From Clostridium caldaquaticum (GTDB taxonomy: Bacteria; Bacillota; Clostridia; Clostridiales; Clostridiaceae): 64,000 nucleotides of DNA. Where the stretch lies: NCBI RefSeq assembly GCF_023806125.1, contig NZ_JAMSKT010000012.1, positions 37,016-101,015 of the forward strand, written 5' to 3'. Under the pieces are notes generated by a model. It was not told the origin of the DNA, did not search any database, and saw only the letters and a program-made list of their open reading frames with translations. Below are positions 54,190 through 62,332 of this stretch, piece after piece. A program made the position numbers and the translations under genes. The stretch's first letter is position 1, and each line of letters begins with the position of its first letter.

Positions 54190-56313
54190 ATGCAAAAGGT
54201 AGTAGTAACAATTAACGGTCTTCAAGTGGAGGCACTTCAAGGTCAAACAATATTAGAGGCTGCTTTAAAAGCAGATATATATATTCCTCACCTGTGCTTT
54301 CATCCTGATTTAAAGCCGCAGGGAGGCTGTAAGCTTTGTGTAGTTGAAATTGATGGTGTAGATGGAGCAGTTACATCCTGCAATACTGAGGTTAAGAATG
54401 GAATGGTTATCAGGACAAAAACTGATAAGTTAAGTCACTTAAGGACAGTGGCTATGGAACTTATGCTAGCTTCACATCCTGCAGACTGTACATCATGTCC
54501 GGTATATTTAAATTGTGAGCTTCAGGCTATGCTTCAGTATTTAGGTGTAGCTCATTCTAGATTAAGAAGAATTGAAAAGAAAAATATAAAAATTAATGCA
54601 AGCAACCCATTAATAGTTAGGGATATGGAAAGATGTATTCAATGCGGAAGATGCATCAGGGCATGTTCTGATATAAGAGGAGTAGGCATATTACAATACA
54701 ACAAAAATAATGGTGAAGTATACGTTGGTACAGAAAAAGATTTACCTTTAAAGGAAGCTGACTGCAGGTTTTGCGGTGCCTGTGTTGAAGTATGTCCTAC
54801 AGGTGCTTTAAGAGATGAAGAAGGGGTATTTAGAAAGGATATTCCAAGAGAACAGGCTCTTATACCTTGCAAAGCGGAGTGTCCAGCGCATACCGATATT
54901 CCAACTTATGTTCGTCTTGTTTCAGAAGGCAAATATAGTGATGCAGTAGCTGTAATAAGAGAGAAACTGCCTTTTCCAGGTTCTCTTGGGTATGTATGCA
55001 ATCATAAATGCGAATCAGCTTGTAAACGTACAAAGTTAAATGAGCCAATATCAATACGCAATCTAAAGCGTTACGCTGTAGAACATGATACTATTGAAGT
55101 CTGGAAGGAAAAAGCAATGCGCACACTTCCTGATACAGGTAAAAAAGTAGCAGTAGTAGGTGCAGGTCCGTCAGGAATGACTGCAGCATTATATTTAAGA
55201 AAAAAAGGACATGCTGTTACTATATTTGAAAAGCTTCCTTTAGCTGGAGGTATGCTGTCAGTAGGTATACCTGAATATAGGCTGCCACGGGAAATAGTAA
55301 AAAAAGAAATAGATTTTATAAAAGCTGTTGGAGTAGAAATATTTACAAATACAGAGATAAAATCAGTAGAAGAATTAACTGGACAAGGATTTGATGCAGT
55401 TCTTATTGCTATTGGTGCACATAAGGGACGTAAATTTTTTACTGAAGGCATTTGTTCTTTAAGAGTTTATACTGCTGTTGATTTTTTAAGAAAGGTGAGC
55501 TTAAAGGAGAGAATAGACCTTGGAGAGAAAGTTGCTGTAATTGGTGGAGGAAATGTAGCCTTTGATTGTGCAAGAACAGCTGTAAGACTTGGAGTTAAAG
55601 AAGTAAATGTTATATGTCTTGAGTCTAGACAGGCTATGCTGGCTGATCAGGAGGAAATATACCAAGGGGAAGAGGAAGGAGTATTGATTCAAAATTCAAA
55701 ATCTACTTTAAAAATTGAAGGAACAAGTGAACATATTCAAGGAGTAAGACACATCGATGTTAAAAACTTCTCTTTTGATGTTGAAGGAAAACTTATAATT
55801 GAAGCTGTAGATGGCTCTGAAAGCATTACAGAGGCAGATACTGTAATATTTGCTGCAGGACAGTATCCAGATATTGATGAAAACTTTGGTATAGAACTTA
55901 ACAGAGGAAACCTTATAACTGTTAAGGGAGAAACGATGGAAACAAGCAAAAAAGGAGTATTTGCTGCTGGTGATGCTGTATATGGTACCAAGTCCGTAAT
56001 TGAGGCAATTGCAAGCGGAAGAAAGGCAGCGGAATCAATTGATTTATTCCTTGGAGGCAATGGTGATATAAGTGAAGTATTATATGAACGTGAAAAAGTT
56101 GATGGAAATATAGGAAAGAGAATAGGTTTTGGTGATTTAAAGCGTGAAGAAACAGCAATAACTCCGGTACAGGAAAGGAAAAACTGTTTCTTAAAGATAG
56201 ATTCAGGATTTGATGAGATTAAGGCTAAGTGTGAGGCAGGACGCTGTCTTCAGTGTGATTTGAGAACTGATATATCAAAGGTGAAGTTCTGGGGAGATTA
56301 TAAATTTAAATAA
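54190..56313 (+). CDS. Multi-Fe-S GltD-like FAD oxidoreductase
   Basis: 707 aa. Domains in order: a 2Fe-2S ferredoxin (about 1-75, CFHPDLKPQGGCKLC), a His-Cys 4Fe-4S segment (SHPADCTSCPVYLNC) and a 2x[4Fe-4S] domain (CIQCGRCIRAC, CRFCGACVEVC). A glutamate-synthase-small-subunit-like part follows, with its Cys-rich linker (CKAECPAHTDIP), FAD (GAGPSGMTAALYL) and NADPH (VIGGGNVAFDCART) motifs. It resembles SfrB- or Nuo/Hyd-derived NAD(P)H:acceptor modules. ATG 54190 follows AAGGAG; the upstream ATG at 54151 has no site. With the next gene it forms an electron-transfer unit under sigma-54. Confidence 0.87.
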   Translation: MQKVVVTINGLQVEALQGQTILEAALKADIYIPHLCFHPDLKPQGGCKLCVVEIDGVDGAVTSCNTEVKNGMVIRTKTDKLSHLRTVAMELMLASHPADCTSCPVYLNCELQAMLQYLGVAHSRLRRIEKKNIKINASNPLIVRDMERCIQCGRCIRACSDIRGVGILQYNKNNGEVYVGTEKDLPLKEADCRFCGACVEVCPTGALRDEEGVFRKDIPREQALIPCKAECPAHTDIPTYVRLVSEGKYSDAVAVIREKLPFPGSLGYVCNHKCESACKRTKLNEPISIRNLKRYAVEHDTIEVWKEKAMRTLPDTGKKVAVVGAGPSGMTAALYLRKKGHAVTIFEKLPLAGGMLSVGIPEYRLPREIVKKEIDFIKAVGVEIFTNTEIKSVEELTGQGFDAVLIAIGAHKGRKFFTEGICSLRVYTAVDFLRKVSLKERIDLGEKVAVIGGGNVAFDCARTAVRLGVKEVNVICLESRQAMLADQEEIYQGEEEGVLIQNSKSTLKIEGTSEHIQGVRHIDVKNFSFDVEGKLIIEAVDGSESITEADTVIFAAGQYPDIDENFGIELNRGNLITVKGETMETSKKGVFAAGDAVYGTKSVIEAIASGRKAAESIDLFLGGNGDISEVLYEREKVDGNIGKRIGFGDLKREETAITPVQERKNCFLKIDSGFDEIKAKCEAGRCLQCDLRTDISKVKFWGDYKFK

Positions 56314-56336
56314 ATAAGTAAAGGTAGTGGACTTAA

Positions 56337-56975
56337 ATGAAAATAAGTTGTGAAAAAACAGCTGGAATAATACCAGTAATAGAAGAGATAGATAAAGAAG
56401 ATTTCTGTGTGGTTGAATGGTGTGAGAAAATATTCGATAAGGCAAGAAAAGAATCTTGCGGTAAATGTGTATTATGTCGTGAAGGTACTACACAGATTTA
56501 TAAAATTATTAATGATGCTGCTCAGGGAAGAGGAGAAGCAGAGGATATTGAGCTTCTTAAAGAACTTTCAGAGGCAGTTAAAGAAAATAGCAGTTGTGAG
56601 CTTGCTCGTACAGCTGCAGACAAATTGCTTTTAACTTTAGAAGAGCAAGAAGAGGAGTGGGAAATGCACATTAAGAGAAAAAGATGTTCTTCTCTTGTTT
56701 GCAAAAAATATATTACAATTCATGTTCTTCCTGAAAAGTGTCAAGGCTGTGGAGAATGCAAAGAGGTTTGTCCTGAAAATGCCATAGCAGGAAGCATTGG
56801 TATGATACATGTTGTTTCAGAGGAAAAATGCAGCCGCTGCTTAGAATGTATTAAAGCTTGTAAATATGAAGCAATACAAAAGGCTGGAGCAGTAAAGCCA
56901 AAAACTCCGGAGGCACCTGTTCCTGTGGGCAGCTTTGAAGAAGTTAAAGGAAGACGCAGAAGACGCGGTGTTTAG
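56337..56975 (+). CDS. NuoF C-terminal-like Fe-S protein with 2x[4Fe-4S]
   Basis: 212 aa. The first half is the NADH_4Fe-4S domain from the C-terminus of NuoF/HydB (SCGKCVLCREGTTQIYKII). The second half is a bacterial ferredoxin domain (CQGCGECKEVCPE, CSRCLECIKACK). The FMN/NADH-binding part of NuoF is missing. The tail is strongly basic (KGRRRRRG). It follows the large oxidoreductase by 23 bp. It is best seen as the Fe-S partner of that subunit; electron acceptor unknown. Confidence 0.82.
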   Translation: MKISCEKTAGIIPVIEEIDKEDFCVVEWCEKIFDKARKESCGKCVLCREGTTQIYKIINDAAQGRGEAEDIELLKELSEAVKENSSCELARTAADKLLLTLEEQEEEWEMHIKRKRCSSLVCKKYITIHVLPEKCQGCGECKEVCPENAIAGSIGMIHVVSEEKCSRCLECIKACKYEAIQKAGAVKPKTPEAPVPVGSFEEVKGRRRRRGV

Positions 56976-57050
56976 TACAATTACTTGTTTTTATTAAGCT
57001 ATATATTTCATATGTGAAGTATAAATAAATAAAATTTAGGAGGAAAAAAT

Positions 57051-57974
57051 ATGTTTGAATATCCTTTACCAATGGAGAAAATGCCATATAAAGATGATAC
57101 CTATGGCACACCTTTATTAGATTACTCAACTCCTGAGAAGAATCTTCCAGGTAAGTGGTCAATTAACAGTGATATGGTTATGGTTGATTTATCCCATCCA
57201 TGGGGAAATGATCAGCCCACATGGCCTGCAGGAGCACAGCCGTATACTACTCCTGTGCAATATATGTCCAAGTTTAATCGCAGAACTCAGCTTATGTATG
57301 GTTTTCCACAGCATGTTTCAACGCACTACGATGCTCCTTCTCATGTATGTCAGGAGAGTCCTTTTACAGATGAAGTTGCACTGGAAAAGTTTATTGCTCC
57401 AGCGGTTGTTTGGAGCGTTGAGTGTACGCCAATGCAGACTATTACAGTAGAAATGCTTGAAAAATGTGAACCCAAACTTCAACCTGGAGATTTTGCAATA
57501 ATAGTAACCGGTTGGCATCGCTTATACAGCGATTCCGATAGATACTTCCTGTGGAGCCCAGGTCTTTCTGAAGAAGCTGCAGAATGGCTTGTACAGCAAG
57601 GTGCATCAGGTTTTGGTATTGATTGTCAGGCTCTTGATCATCCTTGTGCTACTTACATGGCTCAGCACGGTCCTGGACCTTTAGTTCCACGTGTAATTGA
57701 TTTGTATGAAAATACATTTTTCCCTGGACGCAAAGCTAAGGAAGACCATCCAAAGTGGGAGCCTGTTCATGAGGTGTTTTTAAAGCGTAATATTCCTGCC
57801 TGGGAAAACGTAGGAGGAGATGTAGATAAAGTTCTTGGAAAGCGCTGCGTAATTTGTGCCTTTCCAACCCGCTGGCATAAAGGCGACGGTTCTATTGTAC
57901 GTATGGTAGCCTTTATTGATAAGAAAGATCTTAACGATGTTCCAACAAGAACATATAAATATGGTACTTATTAG
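57051..57974 (+). CDS. Cyclase-family metal hydrolase, candidate dihydrophloroglucinol cyclohydrolase
   Basis: 307 aa of the kynurenine formamidase/cyclase family. The metal motif HVSTHYDAPSH (H88, H92, D94, H98) fits HxGTHxDxPxH with Ser for Gly. The start has VDLSHPWGNDQPTWP, as in the family. These are Mn/Zn hydrolases that open amide or 1,3-dicarbonyl rings. In the phloroglucinol route the ring of dihydrophloroglucinol is hydrolysed to 3-hydroxy-5-oxohexanoate. The SDR, dehydrogenase and lyase for the flanking steps are 10 kb upstream. ATG 57051 follows AGGAGG. The assignment rests on chemistry and context. Confidence 0.78.
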   Translation: MFEYPLPMEKMPYKDDTYGTPLLDYSTPEKNLPGKWSINSDMVMVDLSHPWGNDQPTWPAGAQPYTTPVQYMSKFNRRTQLMYGFPQHVSTHYDAPSHVCQESPFTDEVALEKFIAPAVVWSVECTPMQTITVEMLEKCEPKLQPGDFAIIVTGWHRLYSDSDRYFLWSPGLSEEAAEWLVQQGASGFGIDCQALDHPCATYMAQHGPGPLVPRVIDLYENTFFPGRKAKEDHPKWEPVHEVFLKRNIPAWENVGGDVDKVLGKRCVICAFPTRWHKGDGSIVRMVAFIDKKDLNDVPTRTYKYGTY

Positions 57975-57992
57975 TTTCTAAAATAAAATTAG

Positions 57993-58028
57993 GATTTAGC
58001 AAAACTATTTTATATAGTTTTGCTAAAC
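57993..58028. terminator. Bidirectional terminator
   Basis: TTTAGCAAAACTAT and ATAGTTTTGCTAAA form a 14-bp stem between the convergent cyclase and PucR genes. Confidence 0.85.
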
Positions 58029-58034
58029 CAGATT

Positions 58035-59588
58035 TTATAATATTGAATCTATTTCACCAAGAAATTCTAATACTTTATAGGAATAATAGAATTTTTGAAT
58101 TAGATTTCCCTCATTTAGCTCTATATTTAAGATATTCTGTATTTTTTCAATACGAAATCTCATAGTGTTGTGATGAATAAAAAGCTTTTTTGCAGAAAGG
58201 GAAATATCCAGTCCGCAATCTAAGTATGTATATAAACTTTGAGTATATTTTGTATTATTTTTCTTATCGTATTCAATAAGATTTAAAACAGCTGAATGAC
58301 ATAAATCTTTAAGATCAATAGTATTCATGCACAGTTTGAAAGTATGATAAATGGCATATTCTTCATAAGGGAATAAGAAACACTTTCTTTTTAAATATAC
58401 TCCACATTCAATTGCAGTCAGGCATTGAGCATAGTATTTTCGAATATATGCAAGGTCGTTAAAAGGGCGGCTAAGGCCGCATCTTAGCATATTTTTTTCA
58501 GAAAATACCTCGATTTTATGCATAATTTCCTTGGATAAGATTTCGCCTTTATTATGTTCAATAATCATAACTATATGGTCATTGAATATAGCAGATTTAC
58601 CAGTTACTATCATTGAATCAAGAGTATTTTTAATATAGGTAAAAGGTGTATTGGCAGTATCTTCTTTATCAGAAACAAAAGTAAGTAAATGTAAATTTTT
58701 TTTTGGATCCCAGCCTATTGTTCGTATTTTTTCTTCTATAACTAATGGATCTGTAATCTCATTATTTAATAAGCCAACAATCAAATGTTCATGCATTCTG
58801 CCTTTAGTATTCTGGTAAAACTTATTCTTATTAAGTTCTGAAGATATAATGTCGCTTAAAAATAATGCCAGTTCAAAATCTGAAGATAAAAAAGGTCTTT
58901 TGCATTCGTTTATGGCAAGATGTCCTATAATTTTACCATCAATTATGATATTGGACATAAGTAACCGGTTTTTATAAAATGGAGGATGAAGAATTAACGG
59001 GCCTTCGCTTTTAAAAACTTTTTCGATATATTTTCCGGATTTTAGCTGTACAATGTTTTTATATGAGTTGTATCCGCACTTTATATGCTCATTCCATTCA
59101 GGATCATCAACTTCCCCATCATTAGTATAAGCAAGCAAAGAGAAGCTAGTGTCAATTACCTGAATTGAATTATGTAAAAGTTCTTGTCCAATATTTAGTA
59201 TGTAGGTAAGTCCTTTATCTTTAAATAAGGCTTCTAATAGATTTGTAAACCAATTAACATATAAAGTAATGATATCCTGAACTTTGTTAAATATTTTTAG
59301 TATATTATCATTACTATTAATAAAAATTATATTTCCTTTAATGTGGCTCAGGTCAGTTGTTTCGCAAGGTTTTTCACAAACAATTAAAAGGTTTGCAAAA
59401 GACGGCTTATTAATTATGTCTTTAAAATCACAATATTTTCCTACATATAAAAAATCGGGTTCAAATGTAGTCTGATCTGCTTCCAGCAATCTTACAGATT
59501 TGATAGTAGTGTAATTTATATTTTCTTTTAAGCTAGTAATATTATAATCATTGAGTTTTTCAACTATCATTGAAATGCTTATATTCAT
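58035..59588 (-). CDS. PucR/CdaR-family transcriptional regulator
   Basis: 517 aa, the same layout as the regulator at 40747: N-terminal sensor region, middle region, and C-terminal HTH_30 (LSAKKLFIHHNTMRFRIEKIQNIL). ATG 59588 follows AAGGAG. It is divergent from the NTF2-like gene at 60016 and its alcohol dehydrogenase, lyase-like and transporter partners, which it probably controls. The AAAACGTTTT-type sites at 59697 and 59963 lie on either side of the intergenic gap and could be its operators or CcpA sites. Confidence 0.87.
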   Translation of the reverse strand: MNISISMIVEKLNDYNITSLKENINYTTIKSVRLLEADQTTFEPDFLYVGKYCDFKDIINKPSFANLLIVCEKPCETTDLSHIKGNIIFINSNDNILKIFNKVQDIITLYVNWFTNLLEALFKDKGLTYILNIGQELLHNSIQVIDTSFSLLAYTNDGEVDDPEWNEHIKCGYNSYKNIVQLKSGKYIEKVFKSEGPLILHPPFYKNRLLMSNIIIDGKIIGHLAINECKRPFLSSDFELALFLSDIISSELNKNKFYQNTKGRMHEHLIVGLLNNEITDPLVIEEKIRTIGWDPKKNLHLLTFVSDKEDTANTPFTYIKNTLDSMIVTGKSAIFNDHIVMIIEHNKGEILSKEIMHKIEVFSEKNMLRCGLSRPFNDLAYIRKYYAQCLTAIECGVYLKRKCFLFPYEEYAIYHTFKLCMNTIDLKDLCHSAVLNLIEYDKKNNTKYTQSLYTYLDCGLDISLSAKKLFIHHNTMRFRIEKIQNILNIELNEGNLIQKFYYSYKVLEFLGEIDSIL

Positions 59589-59696
59589 AGCAGATACTCC
59601 TTTTAATTTATATGTTATTGTAAAAAGTTATCAAAATTAATTCCATTTTTTACATTTTGCATAATGATATAAAATTAGATTTATGTTAAATTAAAG

Positions 59697-59714
59697 TCAC
59701 AAAACGTTTTCTGA
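59697..59714. promoter_or_regulatory. AAAACGTTTT site near PucR start
   Basis: TCACAAAACGTTTTCTGA: a palindromic core with CcpA-like character, 109 bp before the regulator's start codon. Confidence 0.4.
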
Positions 59715-59814
59715 AGTATTTAAAAATTTTAATACTATGAGTTTAGTGTACCATGAAAATTTACTATTTGACAATGATTTACTAACATATCAAGCAAAAA
59801 TATACTTTCAAATA

Positions 59815-59830
59815 ATGGAAAACGTTGATG
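59815..59830. promoter_or_regulatory. Partial AAAACGTT site
   Basis: ATGGAAAACGTTGATG: half-conserved relative of the neighbouring sites, between the divergent genes. Confidence 0.25.
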
Positions 59831-59962
59831 TTTTATATTTATTAAGATTTTACAGGGAGGGGGGATATTTTTAATATAGATTATATTGTAATTATCTAAC
59901 AAATTTTACAGTATAATTTGAATTTTTCACAATGACTTTAATGTGTTTAAATGCTAAAATTT

Positions 59963-59980
59963 ATACAAAACGTTTACAGA
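59963..59980. promoter_or_regulatory. AAAACGTTT site before NTF2-like gene
   Basis: ATACAAAACGTTTACAGA, 36-53 bp before the start at 60016. The gap 59589-60015 also holds a G-rich GGGAGGGGGG at 59857-59866 with no frame behind it; I see nothing else. Confidence 0.4.
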
Positions 59981-60015
59981 AATAATTATTCATTCAATCA
60001 AATGGGAGGATTATT

Positions 60016-60660
60016 ATGGATCAGAAAACTTTTGAATTAATAACTTTAAAAAATGATGCTTATAGAAAAATTCAAAATGTGATGGGAACTTATGCTTTTA
60101 TGCTTACAGCAGCAAAATATGATGATATTTGTGAATTGTTTACAAAAAAACAAAGTGATGTAAGAGTGGAAATGAACTGGGGAGTATATGACGGATATGA
60201 AGGAGTAAAAAGATGTTATTCTAACTATCATAAAAATGAAGTAACAGGGCCTGGGGTTATGGCAGTTCATGCATTATCTACTCCAGTAATTGAAATTGCT
60301 GATGATTTAAAAACTGCCAAAGCTGTCTGGATATCACCAGGGCATATAACAGGAGGAATGTTTTCAAAAGATAAAGCTGTAAAAGCTCATTGGGCATGGA
60401 TGAGATATGGCTGTGATTTCATCAATGAAGATGGAGATTGGAAAATATGGCATCTTCATGTTTATGGAATGTTTATGACTCCATTTGATAAAAGCTGGGT
60501 AGAAATAGGTGATGCTCATGAAATGGAACCATTCCCGCCTGAATATGCACCAGACAGACCGCCTACATATTCATGGGCATATAGTCCTGAAAGAGTAACA
60601 GAATATGTTCCAGCACCTCCAAAGCCATATGCAACCTTTGATTTTTCTGAGGCATTTTAG
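60016..60660 (+). CDS. SnoaL/NTF2-like protein
   Basis: 214 aa. SnoaL_4-type cone fold: an opening helix pair and YDDICELFTKKQSDVRVEMNWGVYDGYEGVKRCY, then WKIWHLHVYGMFMTPF. The Pro-rich C-terminal tail (about 170-214, PPEYAPDRPPTYSW) extends beyond a plain SnoaL domain. It is the first gene of the operon controlled by the divergent PucR-type regulator; an alcohol dehydrogenase follows 31 bp later. Members are isomerases, hydratases or decarboxylases; the reaction here is unknown. ATG 60016 follows GGGAGG. Confidence 0.75.
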   Translation: MDQKTFELITLKNDAYRKIQNVMGTYAFMLTAAKYDDICELFTKKQSDVRVEMNWGVYDGYEGVKRCYSNYHKNEVTGPGVMAVHALSTPVIEIADDLKTAKAVWISPGHITGGMFSKDKAVKAHWAWMRYGCDFINEDGDWKIWHLHVYGMFMTPFDKSWVEIGDAHEMEPFPPEYAPDRPPTYSWAYSPERVTEYVPAPPKPYATFDFSEAF

Positions 60661-60691
60661 CAAACTAATAAAAGATTAAGGGGGATTTTCA

Positions 60692-61747
60692 ATGAAAGCA
60701 GTAAAATATCATGGTGTAAAAAATATGGAACTTATTGATATTCCAAAACCACAGATAAATGAAAATGAAGTATTAGTTAAAATTATGTATTGCGGTATAT
60801 GTGGAACTGATATACATGCATACTCAATGGAAGGTATGTTTGATTGGGAACTTGTTCCAGGACATGAAGCTGTAGGTATTGTAGAAGAAGTAGGGAAAAA
60901 TGTTGACTGTGTTAAACCAGGGGATCGTGTAGCTGTAGGGCCTCCTGGAGATTGCGGAAATTGCTACTCTTGTAATACAGGTCATCCTAATACGTGTGTA
61001 AATGCTTTTTTCAATACATTAGGTATTGGACCTGATACACAGGGAGCATATGCAGAATATATTGTATCTAAATTTCCTAAAAATGAGCTTTTCTTAATTC
61101 CAGATGGTGTTTCAATGGAACAGGCAGTTTTGTTTGATTTAGTTGGTGTAGGATTTCATGCAGTTAGAAGATCTGATATGAGGCTTGGAGATTGTGTTGT
61201 AGTATCTGGCTGCGGTTCTGTTGGACTAGCGGTTATACAGTCAGCTAAATTAGCTGGTGCTTCTACATTAATAGCATTTGATCCGCTTGCGTCAAAGAGA
61301 GAACTAGCTTTAAAAAGCGGTGCTGATTATGTGTTTGATCCAAATGATCCATCAAGCATTGAAAAAGCAAAAGGTCTTCTTAAACAGGCAAACGGTGCTC
61401 AGGTATGTTTTGAGGCTGCAGGAAATCCATATTCAATAGACACCTGCATATCTTTATGTATGCCAAGTGGACAAATTATGTTAATTGGAAACGATGGACG
61501 TCCATATCAGCTGGTTACTGCAGCATTAGGACCTCATCAATATGATTTAAAGTTTACCTTTACTTATACAAAGGAAGAAATAACTATGTTATTTGATATG
61601 ATAAAAACTGGTAAATTTGATCTTTCAGCTTATACAACTTTAAAAGCACCATTAGAGGATGCTGTTAGTATGCTGGATAAATTGGCAGCTGGCGAAATAG
61701 ATGCAGCGCGTGTACTATTGATGCCAAACTTAGACTTAATTAAGTAA
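60692..61747 (+). CDS. Zinc-type medium-chain alcohol dehydrogenase
   Basis: 351 aa MDR enzyme. Catalytic zinc residues in CGICGTDIHAY and GHEAVG; structural-zinc cysteines in CGNCYSCNTGHPNTC; NAD motif GCGSVGLAV. It resembles threonine/sorbitol-type dehydrogenases and oxidises or reduces a secondary alcohol. ATG 60692 follows AAGGGGG. It is placed with SnoaL-like, VOC and transporter genes; substrate unknown. Confidence 0.88.
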   Translation: MKAVKYHGVKNMELIDIPKPQINENEVLVKIMYCGICGTDIHAYSMEGMFDWELVPGHEAVGIVEEVGKNVDCVKPGDRVAVGPPGDCGNCYSCNTGHPNTCVNAFFNTLGIGPDTQGAYAEYIVSKFPKNELFLIPDGVSMEQAVLFDLVGVGFHAVRRSDMRLGDCVVVSGCGSVGLAVIQSAKLAGASTLIAFDPLASKRELALKSGADYVFDPNDPSSIEKAKGLLKQANGAQVCFEAAGNPYSIDTCISLCMPSGQIMLIGNDGRPYQLVTAALGPHQYDLKFTFTYTKEEITMLFDMIKTGKFDLSAYTTLKAPLEDAVSMLDKLAAGEIDAARVLLMPNLDLIK

Positions 61748-61754
61748 TTAATGT

Positions 61755-61806
61755 CTGCATACTTGAAACAATTAATATTAAAAGTTAAGTTGTTTCAGGT
61801 GTGCAG
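61755..61806 (+). repeat. Long intercistronic hairpin
   Basis: CTGCATACTTGAAACAA (61755-61771) and TTGTTTCAGGTGTGCAG (61790-61806) pair over 17 bp with two G-U pairs. No T-tract follows. It is a possible RNA-stability element or operator between the dehydrogenase and VOC genes. Confidence 0.55.
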
Positions 61807-61842
61807 GTGTTATATTAAATTTTAAAGAAAGGAGGGAAAATC

Positions 61843-62244
61843 ATGGGGAAAATTTATAAACCATTACACGTTGGTATTAGTGTGTACAATATGGATGAAG
61901 CTATTAAGTGGTATGAAAAAAATCTAGATTTTAAAGTTATCAAGGATGACTATATACCGCCGATTAAAGCACGTATTGTTTTTATAAAAAATGGGGATTT
62001 TGAAATTGAACTGTTTCAATATGACAAGCCAAAATCACTGCCAGAAGATCGGTTGTTTCCAAATATTGATTTGCAGACCGTTGGAACTAAACATGTAGCA
62101 TTTTTGACAGATGATATGAAAGCGCTTAAAGAAAAATTAATAGCAAATGGAGTAGATATTGCTCACGAGGTAATAATGGAAGGAAATCCTGTTATGTTCA
62201 TAAGGGATAATTCGGGTGTTTTAATTGAATTTATACAAAAATAA
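61843..62244 (+). CDS. VOC-family (glyoxalase-like) protein
   Basis: 133 aa, paired betaalphabetabetabeta units: KPLHVGISVYNMDEAIKWYEKNLDF at the start, TKHVAFLTDDMKALKEKL in the middle, VLIEFIQK at the end. Metal ligands would be H7 or so (LHVG), E53 (EIELF), H85 (KHVAF) and E130. Related proteins include methylmalonyl-CoA epimerase and glyoxalases. The ribosome site AAAGGAGGG precedes the ATG at 61843. Confidence 0.85.
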   Translation: MGKIYKPLHVGISVYNMDEAIKWYEKNLDFKVIKDDYIPPIKARIVFIKNGDFEIELFQYDKPKSLPEDRLFPNIDLQTVGTKHVAFLTDDMKALKEKLIANGVDIAHEVIMEGNPVMFIRDNSGVLIEFIQK

Positions 62245-62282
62245 TATTAATGGACTTTTAAATAATCATCTTAATCATCAGT

Positions 62283-62300
62283 TTAGAAAACGTTTTAATA
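62283..62300. promoter_or_regulatory. AAAACGTTTT site before MFS gene
   Basis: TTAGAAAACGTTTTAATA, 33-50 bp before the start codon at 62333: a strong match to a cre-like palindrome and to the sites at 59697 and 59963. Confidence 0.45.
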
Positions 62301-62332
62301 AAAATAATATATTTTTAAGGAGGAAAATTTAA

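Noticed and set aside
56972..56988. Possible sigma-54 promoter before the cyclase gene (AGTAC ... TTG)
   Set aside because: The GG of the -24 element and the C of the -12 element are missing, so I do not count it.
59857..59866. Strong GGGAGGGGGG ribosome-like site
   Set aside because: No start codon at suitable distance opens a frame longer than a few codons; probably fortuitous.
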